Below are positions 39,727 to 42,825 of a DNA stretch of 42,825 nt, in pieces. The DNA is taken from the NCBI RefSeq assembly GCF_020708045.1, contig NZ_JAJFES010000022.1:1-42825 (forward strand). Direction: 5' to 3'. Below the pieces are notes generated by a model. The model saw only the letters and a list, made by a program, of their open reading frames with translations, ran no database searches and was not told the origin of the DNA. The DNA is from Massilia sp. IC2-278. GTDB taxonomy: Bacteria > Pseudomonadota > Gammaproteobacteria > Burkholderiales > Burkholderiaceae_D. Numbering within the stretch: position 1 is the first letter of the stretch; the number at the start of each line of letters is the position of its first letter. The translations under genes were made by a program, and so were the position numbers.

Positions 39727-40389
39727 ATGCCTAACTCCCACATCCCCGTCATCACCATCGACGGCCCGACCGCCTCGGGCAAGGGCACCGTTGCCGCGCG
39801 CGTGGCCGACCGCCTCGGCTACCACCTGCTCGACTCGGGCGCGCTGTACCGCCTGACGGCGCTGTCGGCGATCCGCGCCGGTGTCGCGCTCGACGACGAG
39901 CACGCGGTGGCGAAGCTGGGCGCCGAGCTGCCGGCCACGTTTTCGAACGGCGACATCTTCCTTGCCGGAGAAGAAGTGGGAGCGGCGATCCGCGCCGAGG
40001 AAGTGGGCAACAGCGCCTCGAAGATCGCGGCCTTCCCGGCGGTGCGCCAGGCCCTGTACGGCCTGCAGCTGGGCTTCCGCAAGGCGCCCGGCCTGGTGGC
40101 CGACGGGCGCGACATGGGGACCGTCATCTTCCCGAACGCCCGCCTCAAAGTGTTCCTCACGGCAAGTGTAGAAGCACGTGCGGAACGCCGATATAAGCAA
40201 TTGATTGGCAAAGGAATTTCTGCTAATATGGAAGGTCTGCTGGCTGATTTGCAGGCGCGCGACGAACGCGATACCCATCGCAGCGTCGCCCCGCTGGTGC
40301 CGGCAGAGGGTGCGTATATCCTCGATACGTCAGACATGACGGTTGATGAAGCAGTGGAACAAGTGCTCCATTGGAACGCATTGTTGTAA
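39727..40389 (+). CDS. cmk: Cytidylate kinase
   Basis: 220 residues. P-loop GPTASGKGT near residues 13-21, then the DSGALYR segment that binds CMP, and VADGRDMGTVIFPNA and LKVFLTASVEARAERR in the catalytic part. It phosphorylates CMP and dCMP. It follows aroA after 21 bases. The 3' third is visibly richer in AT than the start and contains the probable promoter of rpsA, as also known for cmk-rpsA in E. coli. Confidence 0.97.
   Translation: MPNSHIPVITIDGPTASGKGTVAARVADRLGYHLLDSGALYRLTALSAIRAGVALDDEHAVAKLGAELPATFSNGDIFLAGEEVGAAIRAEEVGNSASKIAAFPAVRQALYGLQLGFRKAPGLVADGRDMGTVIFPNARLKVFLTASVEARAERRYKQLIGKGISANMEGLLADLQARDERDTHRSVAPLVPAEGAYILDTSDMTVDEAVEQVLHWNALL
40201..40229 (+). promoter_or_regulatory. 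Predicted rpsA promoter inside cmk
   Basis: TTGATT (40201-40206), 17 bp spacer, TAATAT (40224-40229) preceded by TGC, an extended -10. Transcription would start near 40236, giving an rpsA leader of about 305 bases. It lies in an AT-rich patch of a GC-rich gene. Confidence 0.6.
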
Positions 40390-40540
40390 ATACCTGGATG
40401 TTTCCGGATGCTTTAATTCGGACCCGTAGTACAGCCGTAAAGGAGCCTGTGAGGCGTTTGCCGCACGGGCATTTGTTTCAACCTGACCCAGTTCAGAACC
40501 ACACTATCGCTGGTCCTGCTGGCTAACATGTAAATCACCT
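40390..40540 (+). promoter_or_regulatory. rpsA leader without a Shine-Dalgarno sequence
   Basis: The bases just before the rpsA ATG (CTAACATGTAAATCACCT) lack any AGGAGG-like run. An AAAGGAG lies 100 bases upstream. In gammaproteobacteria the rpsA leader likewise lacks a proper site and folds for S1 self-control; the same is inferred here. Confidence 0.5.
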
Positions 40541-42247
<1,707 letters not shown>

Positions 42248-42267
42248 TAGCCTGTCGAGGCGACCAG

Positions 42268-42573
42268 ATGACCAAGTCCGAGCTGATTGCACGACTGGCT
42301 GAGCGTTACTCTCAGCTGGTCGCCAAGGATGCGGAGTACGCTGTCAAGACCATCCTCGATGCGATGACCAACGCCCTGGCGACCGGGCAGCGCATCGAGA
42401 TCCGTGGTTTCGGCAGCTTCGCGTTGAACAGCCGTCCGCCCCGCATCGGACGCAACCCGAAGTCCGGCGACAAGGTGATGGTGCCCGAAAAACGGGTGCC
42501 CCACTTCAAGCCGGGCAAGCAGTTGCGCGAGCGGGTGGATGCGATGGTCGGGCAACCGATTATCGAAGACTGA
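42268..42573 (+). CDS. ihfB: Integration host factor subunit beta
   Basis: 101 residues with GAGGCGACC before the ATG. The DNA-bending family core is clear: MTKSELIARLA, EIRGFGSF, and the beta arm PPRIGRNPKSGDKVMVPEK with the intercalating proline. It pairs with IhfA to bend DNA at specific sites in replication, recombination and transcription. It is the last gene of the series: a UUCG-capped terminator follows directly, and the lapA-lapB genes often found next are not there. Confidence 0.97.
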   Translation: MTKSELIARLAERYSQLVAKDAEYAVKTILDAMTNALATGQRIEIRGFGSFALNSRPPRIGRNPKSGDKVMVPEKRVPHFKPGKQLRERVDAMVGQPIIED

Positions 42574-42593
42574 ATCGTCTGCCAGCCAACAAG

Positions 42594-42623
42594 AACGGCG
42601 TCCTTCGGGGCGCCGTTTTTTTT
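42594..42623 (+). terminator. Intrinsic terminator of the rpsA-ihfB unit
   Basis: AACGGCGTCC (42594-42603), loop TTCG, GGGCGCCGTT (42608-42617), with eight T residues from 42616. Confidence 0.93.
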
Positions 42624-42664
42624 CGTGCGTATGTAGCTGCTGGTCTTCCGATGCGGCCCGCGAC

Positions 42665-42684
42665 GTTGACCGTACGGTGGGCAC
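42665..42684. repeat. Dispersed repeat, half copy 5
   Basis: GTTGACCGTACGGTGGGCAC matches the reverse complement of 27084-27103 at 19 of 20 bases. The second arm of the palindrome is lost. It lies where the strand of coding changes. Confidence 0.75.
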
Positions 42685-42727
42685 TTGTTTAGCACAGGGA
42701 CATGGGTAACACATGTGCCGGGCTATT

Positions 42728-42825
42728 CTAGCTGCTCTCGCCGTCGATTCGTAGATCGATATTCTTTACTTCCCAGTTGCAGTAGAAGACGTTGTAGACG
42801 CCGTCGATATTTGATGGACGCACAG
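42728..42825 (-). CDS. C-terminal end of an unknown gene cut by the window
   Basis: Reading the minus strand from the window edge gives 31 codons ending in TAG at 42728-42730, with the protein-like sequence SNIDGVYNVFYCNWEVKNID near the start. Amino-acid use is natural and the codons do not look like shadow. No family can be named from so short an end. Confidence 0.5.
   Translation of the reverse strand, partial: VRPSNIDGVYNVFYCNWEVKNIDLRIDGESS

Overview
The window is about 42.8 kb of GC-rich chromosomal DNA. It looks like a betaproteobacterium of the order Burkholderiales, most likely family Oxalobacteraceae (Massilia/Telluria or a near relative). The basis is the gene order ompA | gyrA - DUF2059 - serC - pheA - hisC - tyrA - aroA - cmk - rpsA - ihfB, a ubiG-gph pair next to ompA, the gspA/gspB pair and the character of the proteins. 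The genus is inferred, not demonstrated.

Layout. 1-5.8 kb: a secreted GIN-domain (DUF2807-like) protein cut by the window edge, a PF10118 metal-dependent hydrolase, two small unknown genes, and gspA-gspB-mobB with touching or overlapping ends. 5.8-10.4 kb: small genes (YjfB-like, DUF883-like, S4-domain), fumC, a FimV-type protein, a possible free-standing structured small RNA (about 9703-9956) and a fliT-like gene. 10.7-19.1 kb: a secreted M13 metallopeptidase, a methyltransferase, two CsbD stress-protein genes flanking an AI-2E/PerM-type permease, a secreted beta-helix protein and a secreted S9 (DPP-IV type) peptidase. 19.2-23.0 kb: a secreted unknown protein, a MATE exporter, a CbpA-like DnaJ protein and a DJ-1/PfpI protein.

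23.0-26.6 kb is an abrupt AT-rich accessory island. It holds one tight minus-strand operon of three genes: an OLD-like SMC/ABC ATPase with a C-terminal TOPRIM-like motif, a D12-class (Dam-like) adenine methyltransferase, and a 223-residue protein with an exact HEPN-type RNxxxH motif. It lies against the 3' end of the tmRNA gene (ssrA, 26623-26981), a classical integration site. I read it as a candidate anti-phage or restriction-like system, with nuclease, modification and RNase modules side by side. I do not recognise this combination as a named system, and it is the most interesting part of the window.

27-42.6 kb is core genome: a glycine-zipper protein, gph, ubiG, ompA (divergent from gyrA), then the long plus-strand series gyrA, serC and the aromatic/histidine genes, cmk, rpsA and ihfB. 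A good extended -10 promoter for rpsA lies inside cmk. After the ihfB terminator the strand switches and only the C-terminal end of an unknown gene is seen. A dispersed intergenic palindrome (GTGGGCAC-n2/3-GTGCCCAC with a CCGTAGG flank) occurs at several places (27.07, 27.95, 35.09, 35.18 and 42.67 kb).
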